Assembly (NCBI GenBank): GCA_964502145.1
Contig: CAZCVI010000020.1
Location: forward strand, 30,224 to 94,223
Direction: 5' to 3'
Source of the DNA: CAZCVI01 sp964502145
GTDB taxonomy: Bacteria > Acidobacteriota > Aminicenantia > UBA2199
DNA length: 64,000 nucleotides
In this document: in pieces, positions 7,781 to 15,050 of the stretch
Layout: every line of letters starts with the position of its first letter
Position numbering within the stretch: the stretch's first letter is position 1
Notes under the pieces: generated by a model
The model's input: the letters and a program-made list of their open reading frames with translations, nothing else
Database searches by the model: none
Told to the model about the DNA's origin: nothing
Program-made: the position numbers and the translations under genes

Positions 7781-9429
7781 AAAAAAAGTGGGTTTTTGTT
7801 TTCTTACTCCTCTTGACTATTTGGGGTTGGCATTGCAGTAGCGGCGACACCGGGACCACACCCGAACCGGTGCCGACGCCACCGCAACAACTGGGCACCT
7901 TGTTCTGGTGGAATGACACCGTGTTCTACGAGATTTTCGTGCGTAGTTTTTACGATAGCAATGGCGATGGGATCGGTGATTTAAATGGCGTGATTGCCAA
8001 ACTGGATTATCTCAATGATGGGAACCCGAACACTTACCACGATCTGGGTATCACGGGTATCTGGTTGATGCCCGTGAATCCCTCGCCCAGTTATCATGGG
8101 TATGATGTGGAGGATTACCGGGATATCGAACCGGATTACGGCACTACCGCCGATTTTATCAACTTGGTAGAGGAAGCGCATAAACGGGGTATCGTGGTGA
8201 TCGTCGATCTGGTGATTAATCACACCTCCAGTTTACATCCCTGGTTCTTTGATGCCGCGACGGGTGTGGGGGCCACCAAACGGAATTGGTACTGCTGGTC
8301 GCCCACTAAACCGGATAAAAGGGGCCCCTGGGGGCAGGAAGTCTGGCATGCCCATGCCAATGGCAGTTATTATTACGGCGTGTTTTCCAGTCTGATGCCG
8401 GATTTGAATTACAATGAACCCGCCGTGCGCACTGAAATTAAAGATATCGCCCGCTATTGGTTGACTACTATGAAGGTGGATGGGTTCCGGTGTGATGCGG
8501 CTAAATATATTGTCGAGGAAAATAATGTCTTGGAAGATACTAATGCCACGTTGTTATGGTGGCAGGAGTTTTACAATTTTTACAAAAGTGTGAATAGGCG
8601 GGTGCTGGCAGTTGGTGAAGCGTGGGATGAAACCGCCGTGGTGAAATCGTATGTGGGCGGGAAATTTGATTTTTGTTTTGAATTTGATTTGGCTGTAGCC
8701 CTTTTGAATGCCGTGCAGAATGGTTCTCCTTCGGTGATTACTACCAAGATGGAGCAATTGTTGGCCAGTTATCCTTATCATCAGTATGGCACGTTTCTCA
8801 GCAATCATGATATGGATCGTGTTTTTTCCCGGCTCAGTAGTGACTCCGCGCAGGCCAAGTTGGCCGCTGCTGTTTATCTTACTTTGCCCGGTGTGCCCTT
8901 TATTTATTATGGCGAAGAGGTCGGCATGTTGGGAATTAGTCCCGATGAAGATCGCCGTCGACCCATGCAGTGGAGTAGTGGCTTAAATGCTGGTTTCACT
9001 ACCGGGATTCCTTGGCGCCCGTTGAATAGTAATAGCAGTGTATACAATGTCGAAACAGAACAAACCACCAGTGATTCTATATGGCAGTGGTATCGAACCT
9101 TAATTGAGTTGCGGAATCGGTTTGTCGCCTTGCGGCAGGGAACCTATCAGCCGTTGTTAGCCAGTACCAATGTTATCTTGGCTTATTTGCGACAATTTGG
9201 GAATGAGGCGGTAGTGGTGGTGGCCAATTTTTCTGCTGCGGAACGAACGAATATCTCCTTAAGTGCTGTGGTTTCCAATGTGTTACCCGGAACGTATCAA
9301 GTAACGGATTTAGTCGCCAATGCTGCTGCTGGCACGTTAACTGTGGGAGCAAACGGGAAAATAGAAAACTGGACGGCGGTATCGCAATTAGCCGGGAGAG
9401 CTACCACGATATTAAAACTTGAGAAGTGA
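7777..9429 (+). CDS. secreted GH13 alpha-amylase-family enzyme, probable lipoprotein (second of two)
   Basis: 550 residues, roughly half identical by eye to the upstream GH13. The signal peptide is followed by Cys20 (IWGWHCSSG), a non-canonical lipobox, and a Thr/Pro linker (about residues 26-38) typical of surface lipoproteins. The catalytic set is complete: DLVINHTS (144-151), GFRCDAAKY with D240, VGEAWDE with E281 and SNHDMDR with D345. The ATG overlaps the stop of the preceding gene as ATGA, so translation is coupled. The two GH13 enzymes probably act together on extracellular or periplasmic alpha-glucan, one soluble and one membrane-anchored; this division is inference. The 95 bases after it hold a short TCCCCA/TGGGGA inverted repeat without a T-run. 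Confidence 0.92.
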   Translation: MKKKWVFVFLLLLTIWGWHCSSGDTGTTPEPVPTPPQQLGTLFWWNDTVFYEIFVRSFYDSNGDGIGDLNGVIAKLDYLNDGNPNTYHDLGITGIWLMPVNPSPSYHGYDVEDYRDIEPDYGTTADFINLVEEAHKRGIVVIVDLVINHTSSLHPWFFDAATGVGATKRNWYCWSPTKPDKRGPWGQEVWHAHANGSYYYGVFSSLMPDLNYNEPAVRTEIKDIARYWLTTMKVDGFRCDAAKYIVEENNVLEDTNATLLWWQEFYNFYKSVNRRVLAVGEAWDETAVVKSYVGGKFDFCFEFDLAVALLNAVQNGSPSVITTKMEQLLASYPYHQYGTFLSNHDMDRVFSRLSSDSAQAKLAAAVYLTLPGVPFIYYGEEVGMLGISPDEDRRRPMQWSSGLNAGFTTGIPWRPLNSNSSVYNVETEQTTSDSIWQWYRTLIELRNRFVALRQGTYQPLLASTNVILAYLRQFGNEAVVVVANFSAAERTNISLSAVVSNVLPGTYQVTDLVANAAAGTLTVGANGKIENWTAVSQLAGRATTILKLEK

Positions 9430-9524
9430 ACGGCGTCCCCAAGCGCCTATGGCTTTTCCATGGGGATTGTGGTAAAATAACCCAGGCTGGCAATAGGATA
9501 AAACGGTGGTTTTAGGAGTGATCA

Positions 9525-10775
9525 ATGATAGGCATTAAGCGAATCAGGATTGAGAATTTTAAAAGTTTCGAAAAGTTGGATGTGGTGCTTGGGGAATTTA
9601 ATATCTTGGTGGGGCCCAATGCGTCGGGGAAATCAAATTTTATTCATATATTCGAGTTTTTAAGAGATGCGGTTAATTTTGGGTTGGAGAATGCCATGTC
9701 CATGCAAGGGGGGGGCGATTATTTTAGGAATATTGGTTTGGGGAGTAATGCCAAGTTTTTAATCGAGGTGACTTACGGAATCAGCGATAATACGATTGAA
9801 AAAACACTGTTTGGGGTAAATCCAACAGAAATAATATACATGTTATCCATCGAGTTTTTGAAAAAGGAACCATGGTATGAAATCCATGAAGAAGAGGTGC
9901 GGGTAGCATTCACAATTGGGAAAGAGCAGACGGATGACACCAGCAAACCTATTGGAAATTATCGGATTATTCGAGAAAAAGACAATGTCCAAGGCGAACT
10001 GAATATTCCTAAGGATTCAGGTATTAATGAAGACATAGTATTTCCATTAGCCAAACTTTTAGCAGCCAAAAAGGGAACGGGGGAATTACTTTCCAAGAAG
10101 GAGTTGTTGTTGGCTAGTCCCTTATTGCGTGTCCCTTTTAATGTGGCAGAGATATTTAAAGGCATGTCCGTGTATAATTTTGATCCCCGATTGCCTAAGA
10201 ATGCAATCCCTATCACAGGTAAAACAGGATTGGAAGAGGATGGCAGCAACCTGGCTATTGTATTAAATCATATTTTTGCCGATCAAACCAAGAAAGCACA
10301 GTTTTCTGAAATCTTAAAAGATGTCTTGTCGTTTGTGGAGAGTTTGGCAGTAGAAAAACAAACGGATGGTTCCCTATTATTCAAATTACAGGAGGCGTAT
10401 TCGGGCAAGACATTTTTACCTGCCTCATTGCTCTCCGATGGTACCATCAATATCACCGCCTTGATCTTAGCGCTTTTTTACAACGACAATCCCATTGTCC
10501 TCTTCGAAGAACCGGAACGAAACATTCATCCCCATCTGATATCCAAAATCACAGCCATGATGAAAGAAAGATCTAAACAACGGCAGATTATAGTCACCAC
10601 CCACAATCTGGAAATATTAAGACAGGCGGAGCCGGAGGATATCTTATTTATTGCGCGGGACAGCCATGGGTTTTCCCAGATTACCCGGCCATGTGAAGAT
10701 GAGCAGGTCAAGATTTTCTTGGCCAATGAAATGGGTATGGATGAACTGTATGTGCAGAATTTATTAAGGGTGTGA
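9525..10775 (+). CDS. AAA-family ATPase of the OLD/RecF-like type
   Basis: 416 residues. N-terminal IRIENFKSFEKLDVVLGEF plus Walker A GPNASGKS (30-37) is the RecF/SMC/OLD-like ATPase start. The C-terminal half has a signature-like region (LLSDGTINITAL), a Walker B variant LFEEPERNIHP (E328, E329; the usual D is E) and the switch-histidine strand IIVTTHNLEIL. Such ATPases pair with TOPRIM nucleases in anti-phage systems (OLD, Gabija, PARIS). The next gene begins where this one ends and encodes a TOPRIM-like protein, so a split OLD-type defence module is likely; this is inference from domain pairing. AGGAG lies 6 nt before the ATG. Confidence 0.88.
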   Translation: MIGIKRIRIENFKSFEKLDVVLGEFNILVGPNASGKSNFIHIFEFLRDAVNFGLENAMSMQGGGDYFRNIGLGSNAKFLIEVTYGISDNTIEKTLFGVNPTEIIYMLSIEFLKKEPWYEIHEEEVRVAFTIGKEQTDDTSKPIGNYRIIREKDNVQGELNIPKDSGINEDIVFPLAKLLAAKKGTGELLSKKELLLASPLLRVPFNVAEIFKGMSVYNFDPRLPKNAIPITGKTGLEEDGSNLAIVLNHIFADQTKKAQFSEILKDVLSFVESLAVEKQTDGSLLFKLQEAYSGKTFLPASLLSDGTINITALILALFYNDNPIVLFEEPERNIHPHLISKITAMMKERSKQRQIIVTTHNLEILRQAEPEDILFIARDSHGFSQITRPCEDEQVKIFLANEMGMDELYVQNLLRV

Positions 10776-10777
10776 CG

Positions 10778-11317
10778 ATGGCATTCAAACAGTTATTCAT
10801 TCTGATTGAAGGTGATGATGACGAACGGTTTTTCCGGCACATTATCACGCCGATACTCCAAGAAAGGTATACATACGTGCAGTTTTACCAGTATGCACAG
10901 CGTTCAGCCAGTGTTATTGGCAGTTTTATCAGAAGTATCCAGGCGATGAAAGCGGATTATATCATTGCCGGAGATATAGACGAAATCCCCTGCATCACCC
11001 AAAAAAAAGAGACGCTTAAAAACGAAAAATTAAAAAAGGCAGATATCCAAAACAATCACATCGCGATTATCATAAAAGAGATTGAGAGCTGGTATATGGC
11101 CGGGCTGGATGAGAAGGCTCTGCATAAATTGGGAATTTCTTACAAAAAAGACGATACCAATAACTTAACCAAAGAGGTATTCGATAGTTTTGTTCATGGG
11201 AAATACAAATCCAGAATCAATCTGATGCAGGAAATCTTACGGTTATTCCAGATTGATACGGCTCAAAAAAGGAACCGTTCTTTTGAATATTTCACCCTGA
11301 AGTATTCGATGAACTAA
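10778..11317 (+). CDS. small TOPRIM/DUF4276-like protein, putative nuclease partner
   Basis: 179 residues. The N-terminus LFILIEGDDDERFF carries the TOPRIM glutamate E11, and YIIAGDIDEIP carries D66-x-D68, the acidic pair that binds Mg2+. The C-terminal part (IIIKEIESWYMAGLDE) resembles the conserved region after TOPRIM in DUF4276/DUF4435-type partners of AAA ATPases. I prefer the ATG at 10778 because AAGGG lies 7 nt upstream; a GTG at 10772 that overlaps the preceding stop is the alternative. Gene order and overlap argue that it works with the upstream ATPase. Exact family membership needs a profile search. Confidence 0.7.
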   Translation: MAFKQLFILIEGDDDERFFRHIITPILQERYTYVQFYQYAQRSASVIGSFIRSIQAMKADYIIAGDIDEIPCITQKKETLKNEKLKKADIQNNHIAIIIKEIESWYMAGLDEKALHKLGISYKKDDTNNLTKEVFDSFVHGKYKSRINLMQEILRLFQIDTAQKRNRSFEYFTLKYSMN

Positions 11318-11422
11318 AACGGATAGAAGACAAGCAAATCCTCGAATTCTTTCGAGAAACTTTCTAAAAAACCGTGTCAGCATTACATTCACTATGAACA
11401 AGAGTTTCTTTCCGGTAATAAT

Positions 11423-11463
11423 CCCACGGTGCAAAGCATCGTTGGTGGGGCTTTCTTTTTTTT
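11423..11463 (+). terminator. Rho-independent terminator after the AAA/TOPRIM pair
   Basis: CCCACGGTGC-AAA-GCATCGTTGGTGGG forms a stem with one wobble and a small bulge, followed directly by CTTTC and an eight-T tract. The 288-bp gap also contains degenerate copies of the widespread 'AATCCGTGTAATC' type repeat near 11464-11497. Confidence 0.75.
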
Positions 11464-11545
11464 AATCCGTGTAATCATTTTAATCTGTGTAATTGGTAGA
11501 CAAAAATAAAACTCCCCGGTTTTCCATTTTTTTTTACATTACCGG

Positions 11546-11574
11546 TTACATTTTTCTCTGGAAAATGGTATGAT
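11546..11574 (+). promoter_or_regulatory. promoter of the two-component operon
   Basis: TTACAT (11546-11551), 17-nt spacer, TATGAT (11569-11574). Predicted start of transcription is about 25 nt before the ATG at 11607; no convincing Shine-Dalgarno sequence is present. Confidence 0.5.
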
Positions 11575-11606
11575 TAAGACATTCATTGATTAATAAAATG
11601 ATGTGA

Positions 11607-12755
11607 ATGAAGATGATAGAAAATAATGACAAGACCAGGGAGCAATTGCTGGCAGAGTTAGCCGCTTTAAAGGAACAAAACGAGGCGTTACGTGCCTCTG
11701 AAGAAAAGTTTCGGCGCATAGAGGCAGAATTGTCTCTGCTCCATGACGCCGCCTTTGAAGGGATCATGATCCATGATAAAGGCGTACTATTAACAGCCAA
11801 TGATCAATACTTTAAAATGTTTGGCTACCAGCCCCATGAATTACTGGGCAAACAGGTGCTGCCATTAACCGTGCTGCCCGAGTCACTCGATTTTAAGACC
11901 CGTCGCACTACCCCCGAAGGTGTCACCACTTACGAGATTTTAGGACAACGCAAGAATGGAGAAACCTTTTTGACCGAGGTTAGGGGCAAATTGATGACCC
12001 ATCAGGGGCGTACTGTTCGCGGTGTGGCGGTCATAGATATCACGGAACGTAAGAAAGTGGAAGCCGCACTCTTGGAATCGGAAAATATGCTCCGCTTTCT
12101 CTCCAACCGCCTCTTCCTTGCCCAAGAAGAGGAACGGGGACGACTAGCCAAAGAATTGCACGATCAATTGGGACATGATCTGGTGCTGTTAAAATCCCGG
12201 TTGCGTTCTTTGTGCCGCAAAGTAGGGGAGAACCACGCCGAGTTTAACGATGATTTCGGGCTGGTGGTTGGCGAGATCGACCAGATCATTGAAAATGTCC
12301 GCCGTATCTCCCGCGATTTGAAACCCTCTGTACTCGAAGATCTGGGCCTCTTTGCTTCCATCCAATGGCTGGTAGAAAATTTTTCCAGGCAACATGGCTT
12401 GCGTATTTCCCTGGATATGGCCGATATTGATCATCTTTTTTCCAAGGAAGCGCAGATCAGTCTTTACCGCATTTTTCAGGAGATACTTACTAATATAGCC
12501 AAACACTCCGAGGCAGTCCAGGTGGTCGTGGTGATTAAAAAAGAGAAAGGGTATATTTTATTTAATGTGGAGGATGACGGCAAGGGTTTCGAGTTAAAAA
12601 AAGTAATGGCCCGAAAATACCATGAGAAAGGTGTCGGGTTGACCGCCATGAAAGAGCGTATGCGTTCGCTGGGTGGTTCGTTAGAGGTGTGCAGTCAACC
12701 TTCAGGCGGCACTTCTATTCATTTTACTATTCCCATCGAGGAAAAAGAGGTGTAA
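11607..12755 (+). CDS. cytosolic PAS-domain histidine kinase, HisKA_3 (NarX/DegS) type
   Basis: 382 residues, no membrane segment. A short coiled coil (residues 8-40) leads into a PAS domain (about 42-152, ending in the PAC-type VAVIDITERKKVE). Then comes the HisKA_3 dimerisation helix with EERGRLAKELHDQLGHDL, phospho-acceptor H185, and a HATPase_c domain (FQEILTNIAKHS, DDGKGFEL, GVGLTAMKERM). This kinase class partners with NarL/LuxR-type regulators, and exactly such a regulator follows 2 nt after the stop. The signal, possibly redox or a small ligand sensed by PAS, is unknown. An alternative start lies two codons further in. Confidence 0.93.
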   Translation: MKMIENNDKTREQLLAELAALKEQNEALRASEEKFRRIEAELSLLHDAAFEGIMIHDKGVLLTANDQYFKMFGYQPHELLGKQVLPLTVLPESLDFKTRRTTPEGVTTYEILGQRKNGETFLTEVRGKLMTHQGRTVRGVAVIDITERKKVEAALLESENMLRFLSNRLFLAQEEERGRLAKELHDQLGHDLVLLKSRLRSLCRKVGENHAEFNDDFGLVVGEIDQIIENVRRISRDLKPSVLEDLGLFASIQWLVENFSRQHGLRISLDMADIDHLFSKEAQISLYRIFQEILTNIAKHSEAVQVVVVIKKEKGYILFNVEDDGKGFELKKVMARKYHEKGVGLTAMKERMRSLGGSLEVCSQPSGGTSIHFTIPIEEKEV

Positions 12756-12757
12756 GC

Positions 12758-13417
12758 ATGGAACCATATCGAATTGTTTTGGCAGACGATCATGTGATCT
12801 TTAGAAGGGGTATCAAGGGATTGATCGCTGAAAGACCAGATCTTAAAGTGGTGGGCGAAGCCAATGACGGTTTGGAATTGCTCAACATTTTGCAGCGAGG
12901 GTTAAAAACAGACATGGTCATCCTGGATATCTCCATGCCCAATCTCCGAGGCATTGAAGCCACCGCTGAAATTAAAGGTATATTGCCAAAAATCAAAGTG
13001 CTGATACTGACCATGCATAAAAGTAAGGAGCACCTCTATCATTCTATCTCTGCTGGCGCACAGGGGTACATGCTCAAGGAGGATTCCGAGCAAGAATTGT
13101 TCTCTGCCATCGACACCATTCGCAAAGGCGATATCTTTGTCTCCCGGCTACTGACCCGCGAATTAACCGAGGAACTCTCCCATATCCACCAGGGCGACTC
13201 GCAACTGGCCACGGAAACCCTTACACCACGCGAACGGGAAGTGGTGAAACTGGTGGCGGAAGGGAAATCCAACAAGGACATCTCAGACCTCCTCTTTATC
13301 AGCACCCGTACCGTGGAAAATCACCGGGCCAACATCATGATGAAGTTAAAAATTAAAAAAACCGCGGATCTCATTCGTTATGCCATCGAAAAAGGATATG
13401 TAGCCATCAGCGGATAA
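12758..13417 (+). CDS. NarL/LuxR-family response regulator
   Basis: 220 residues. Receiver domain 1-~120 with the acidic pocket (ADDH, residues 9-12), phospho-acceptor D57 in VILDISMP, and the conserved Lys in YMLKED. The C-terminal LuxR-type helix-turn-helix (about 150-215) reads LTPREREVVKLVAEGKSNKD and TRTVENHRANIMMKL. The start follows AAAGAGG at 7 nt spacing, and the gene abuts the HisKA_3 kinase with which it forms a two-component pair. Regulated genes are not evident. Three TACCTAY-like heptamers, the NarL-type half-site pattern, lie just downstream at 13469-13499. Confidence 0.95.
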   Translation: MEPYRIVLADDHVIFRRGIKGLIAERPDLKVVGEANDGLELLNILQRGLKTDMVILDISMPNLRGIEATAEIKGILPKIKVLILTMHKSKEHLYHSISAGAQGYMLKEDSEQELFSAIDTIRKGDIFVSRLLTRELTEELSHIHQGDSQLATETLTPREREVVKLVAEGKSNKDISDLLFISTRTVENHRANIMMKLKIKKTADLIRYAIEKGYVAISG

Positions 13418-13468
13418 CTTCATCCATACTGTATCCCCACTTCTTAGCAGGTTTTTTCTTTTTTTCTA

Positions 13469-13504
13469 GTAGGTATTTCTACCTATATGAAAATAGGTAT
13501 TTCT
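13469..13504. promoter_or_regulatory. cluster of TAGGTA/TACCTA half-sites downstream of the response regulator
   Basis: TAGGTA-TTTC-TACCTA (13470-13485) is a small inverted repeat, and TAGGTATTTCT recurs at 13494-13504. TACCTAT fits the heptamer pattern recognised by NarL-type regulators. In the remaining part of the 332-bp gap (13418-13749) I see A/T- and G-rich tracts, an isolated TTGACA at 13511, and no gene. Confidence 0.35.
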
Positions 13505-13749
13505 GGTTATTGACAATCGTTTGGGAAAGGACGAAAATAACATTAATTTAAAGCAAAATGGTTTTTTTAAAAAAAATGGAGCGACTAAACGGAGTTATTT
13601 AGTGGAGAGGGGGGGGAATGGAAAGATTGGCAATTTAAAAAATTTTCCCTCTCCCAACTCCGTGGTGCTCCTCATGATTATAATCTTCATTTTATAATTT
13701 TCATTTTATGATATTCCTGCTCATTCATCCTTATCTACCCAAATTAACC

Positions 13750-14784
13750 TTAGTCCAAGAGTTCCGTAAATTCGTGGGACGGGAAGGTGATCGTTTTAAA
13801 AAAGGATAGCACGTACCTGTCTGTCATACCAGCAATAAAATCAATGATACGGCGTTCGCTGGAGTCCTCTTCTGGGAATGGATGGATATATCGGGCTGGG
13901 TTTTTCTTGAGGTGATTATAGATGAGGGTTAAAATTTGCCTTATTTTATCGACTTCTTCCGGGGATTCTTTAATGCAGTAGACACGTTCATATAAAAAAT
14001 CCCTGAGATTAGCTATCTCTCCATAGATTTTTTCCGGGATAGAAATATAGCGGAGGTTTTGTGTTAAGGTTTCGTTGATCACATTGACTACCATCGTGTC
14101 GATGCGGCGGGAGAAGGATTTTCCCAATAGTTCCTGGCATGAACGCGGGATGTCTTCCCGCGTGATCATTTGGGCCCGGATGGCATCATCCAGATCATGG
14201 TTGACATAGGCAATAATATCCGATAAGCGGGCGATTTGTCCTTCCAGTGTATAGGGAATACGCGACTGATCCACCGGGATGATCGGCCCCTGGCCTTTAG
14301 AGTGTTTGAGAATACCATCCCGTACTTCATGGGTGAGATTTAGCCCTTTGCCATCATGCTCCAGTTTATCCACTACCCGCACGCTTTGTTCGTAGTGTCT
14401 GAACCCGCCCGCCAGTAGTTCATCTAATACTCGTTCCCCCGTGTGTCCAAAAGGCGTATGACCCAGGTCGTGTCCCAGGGCAATGGCTTCGGTTAAGTCC
14501 TCGTTCAGATTTAATGCCCGCGCAATCGTCCGGGCAATCTGGCTCACTTCCAGCGTATGGGTCAGGCGGGTGCGAAAATGATCGCCTCCCGGGCTGATAA
14601 AAACCTGCGTCTTGTGCTTCAAACGACGGAAGGATTTGCAATGCAAAATTCGGTCTCTATCCCTCTGGTATTCTGTTCTTACTGATGATTTCTCTTCTTC
14701 TACCTGCCGCTGGCTGCGAAAACTACGGGCTGCCGCGGGATGAAGACTGTCTTCTTTTTTTTCCAATTCGATTCTGATGTCCAT
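13750..14784 (-). CDS. dgt: dGTP triphosphohydrolase-like HD-domain protein
   Basis: 344 residues. The HD-domain metal ligands are obvious: RTRLTHTLEV (H76), ALGHDLGHTPFGHTGE (H105, D106) and a distal Asp in LSDIIAYVNHDLDD. The N-terminal SFRRLKHKTQVFISPGGDHFRTR block is the dGTPase-like signature. The length matches the short 'deoxyguanosinetriphosphate triphosphohydrolase-like' class rather than the 500-residue E. coli Dgt. Known role of the family is hydrolysis of dNTPs to nucleoside and triphosphate, which controls nucleotide pools and sometimes limits phages. It has its own promoter, placed so close to the ATG that the mRNA is probably leaderless. Confidence 0.93.
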   Translation of the reverse strand: MDIRIELEKKEDSLHPAAARSFRSQRQVEEEKSSVRTEYQRDRDRILHCKSFRRLKHKTQVFISPGGDHFRTRLTHTLEVSQIARTIARALNLNEDLTEAIALGHDLGHTPFGHTGERVLDELLAGGFRHYEQSVRVVDKLEHDGKGLNLTHEVRDGILKHSKGQGPIIPVDQSRIPYTLEGQIARLSDIIAYVNHDLDDAIRAQMITREDIPRSCQELLGKSFSRRIDTMVVNVINETLTQNLRYISIPEKIYGEIANLRDFLYERVYCIKESPEEVDKIRQILTLIYNHLKKNPARYIHPFPEEDSSERRIIDFIAGMTDRYVLSFFKTITFPSHEFTELLD

Positions 14785-14790
14785 CCCGAA

Positions 14791-14819
14791 TATTTACCCT
14801 ATCCCAATCATTTTGTCAA
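14791..14819 (-). promoter_or_regulatory. promoter of dgt, leaderless type
   Basis: Minus strand TTGACA (14819-14814), 17-nt spacer, TAAATA (14796-14791), then only 6 nt (TTCGGG) to the ATG at 14784. The expected transcription start coincides with the A of the start codon. No Shine-Dalgarno sequence is possible in a leader of that length. Confidence 0.65.
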
Positions 14820-14896
14820 TTTATTTTTTGTATTTTTGTCTTTTTTTTATATTATTATTCTCGGAGCAGGATATATTCATGATATAATAATAAATG

Positions 14897-14940
14897 GAAT
14901 AATCAATCGAATAATCAATCGAATAATAAATCGAATAATT
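14897..14940. repeat. 12-bp tandem repeat, 3.7 copies
   Basis: GAATAATCAATC (14897-14908), an identical second copy, GAATAATAAATC and a partial copy GAATAATT. It lies between the divergent dgt and giant sensor-kinase genes, about 100 bp upstream of a second, unrelated 12-bp array. Confidence 0.9.
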
Positions 14941-15002
14941 TTCAGGGTCATTATTTCAAACTGGATCACATGACAAAAGTCAGGCGTGGGTTGTCTGAAA
15001 AT

Positions 15003-15050
15003 GATGAGAATATAGATGAGAAAATAGATGAGAAAATAGATGAGAAAATA
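15003..15050 (+). repeat. 12-bp tandem repeat containing the start codon of the sensor kinase
   Basis: Four consecutive copies of GATGAGAAAATA (the first reads GATGAGAATATA). Each copy begins an ATG; in copies 1-3 the third codon after ATG is TAG, so each is a minimal ORF (Met-Arg-Lys/Ile-stop) whose stop touches the next ATG. Copy 4 is the predicted start of the kinase at 15040. Confidence 0.9.

Noticed and set aside
14740..14973. 77-residue plus-strand ORF with INRIINRI repeats
   Set aside because: Produced by the 12-bp GAATAATCAATC tandem repeat and overlapping the start of dgt.
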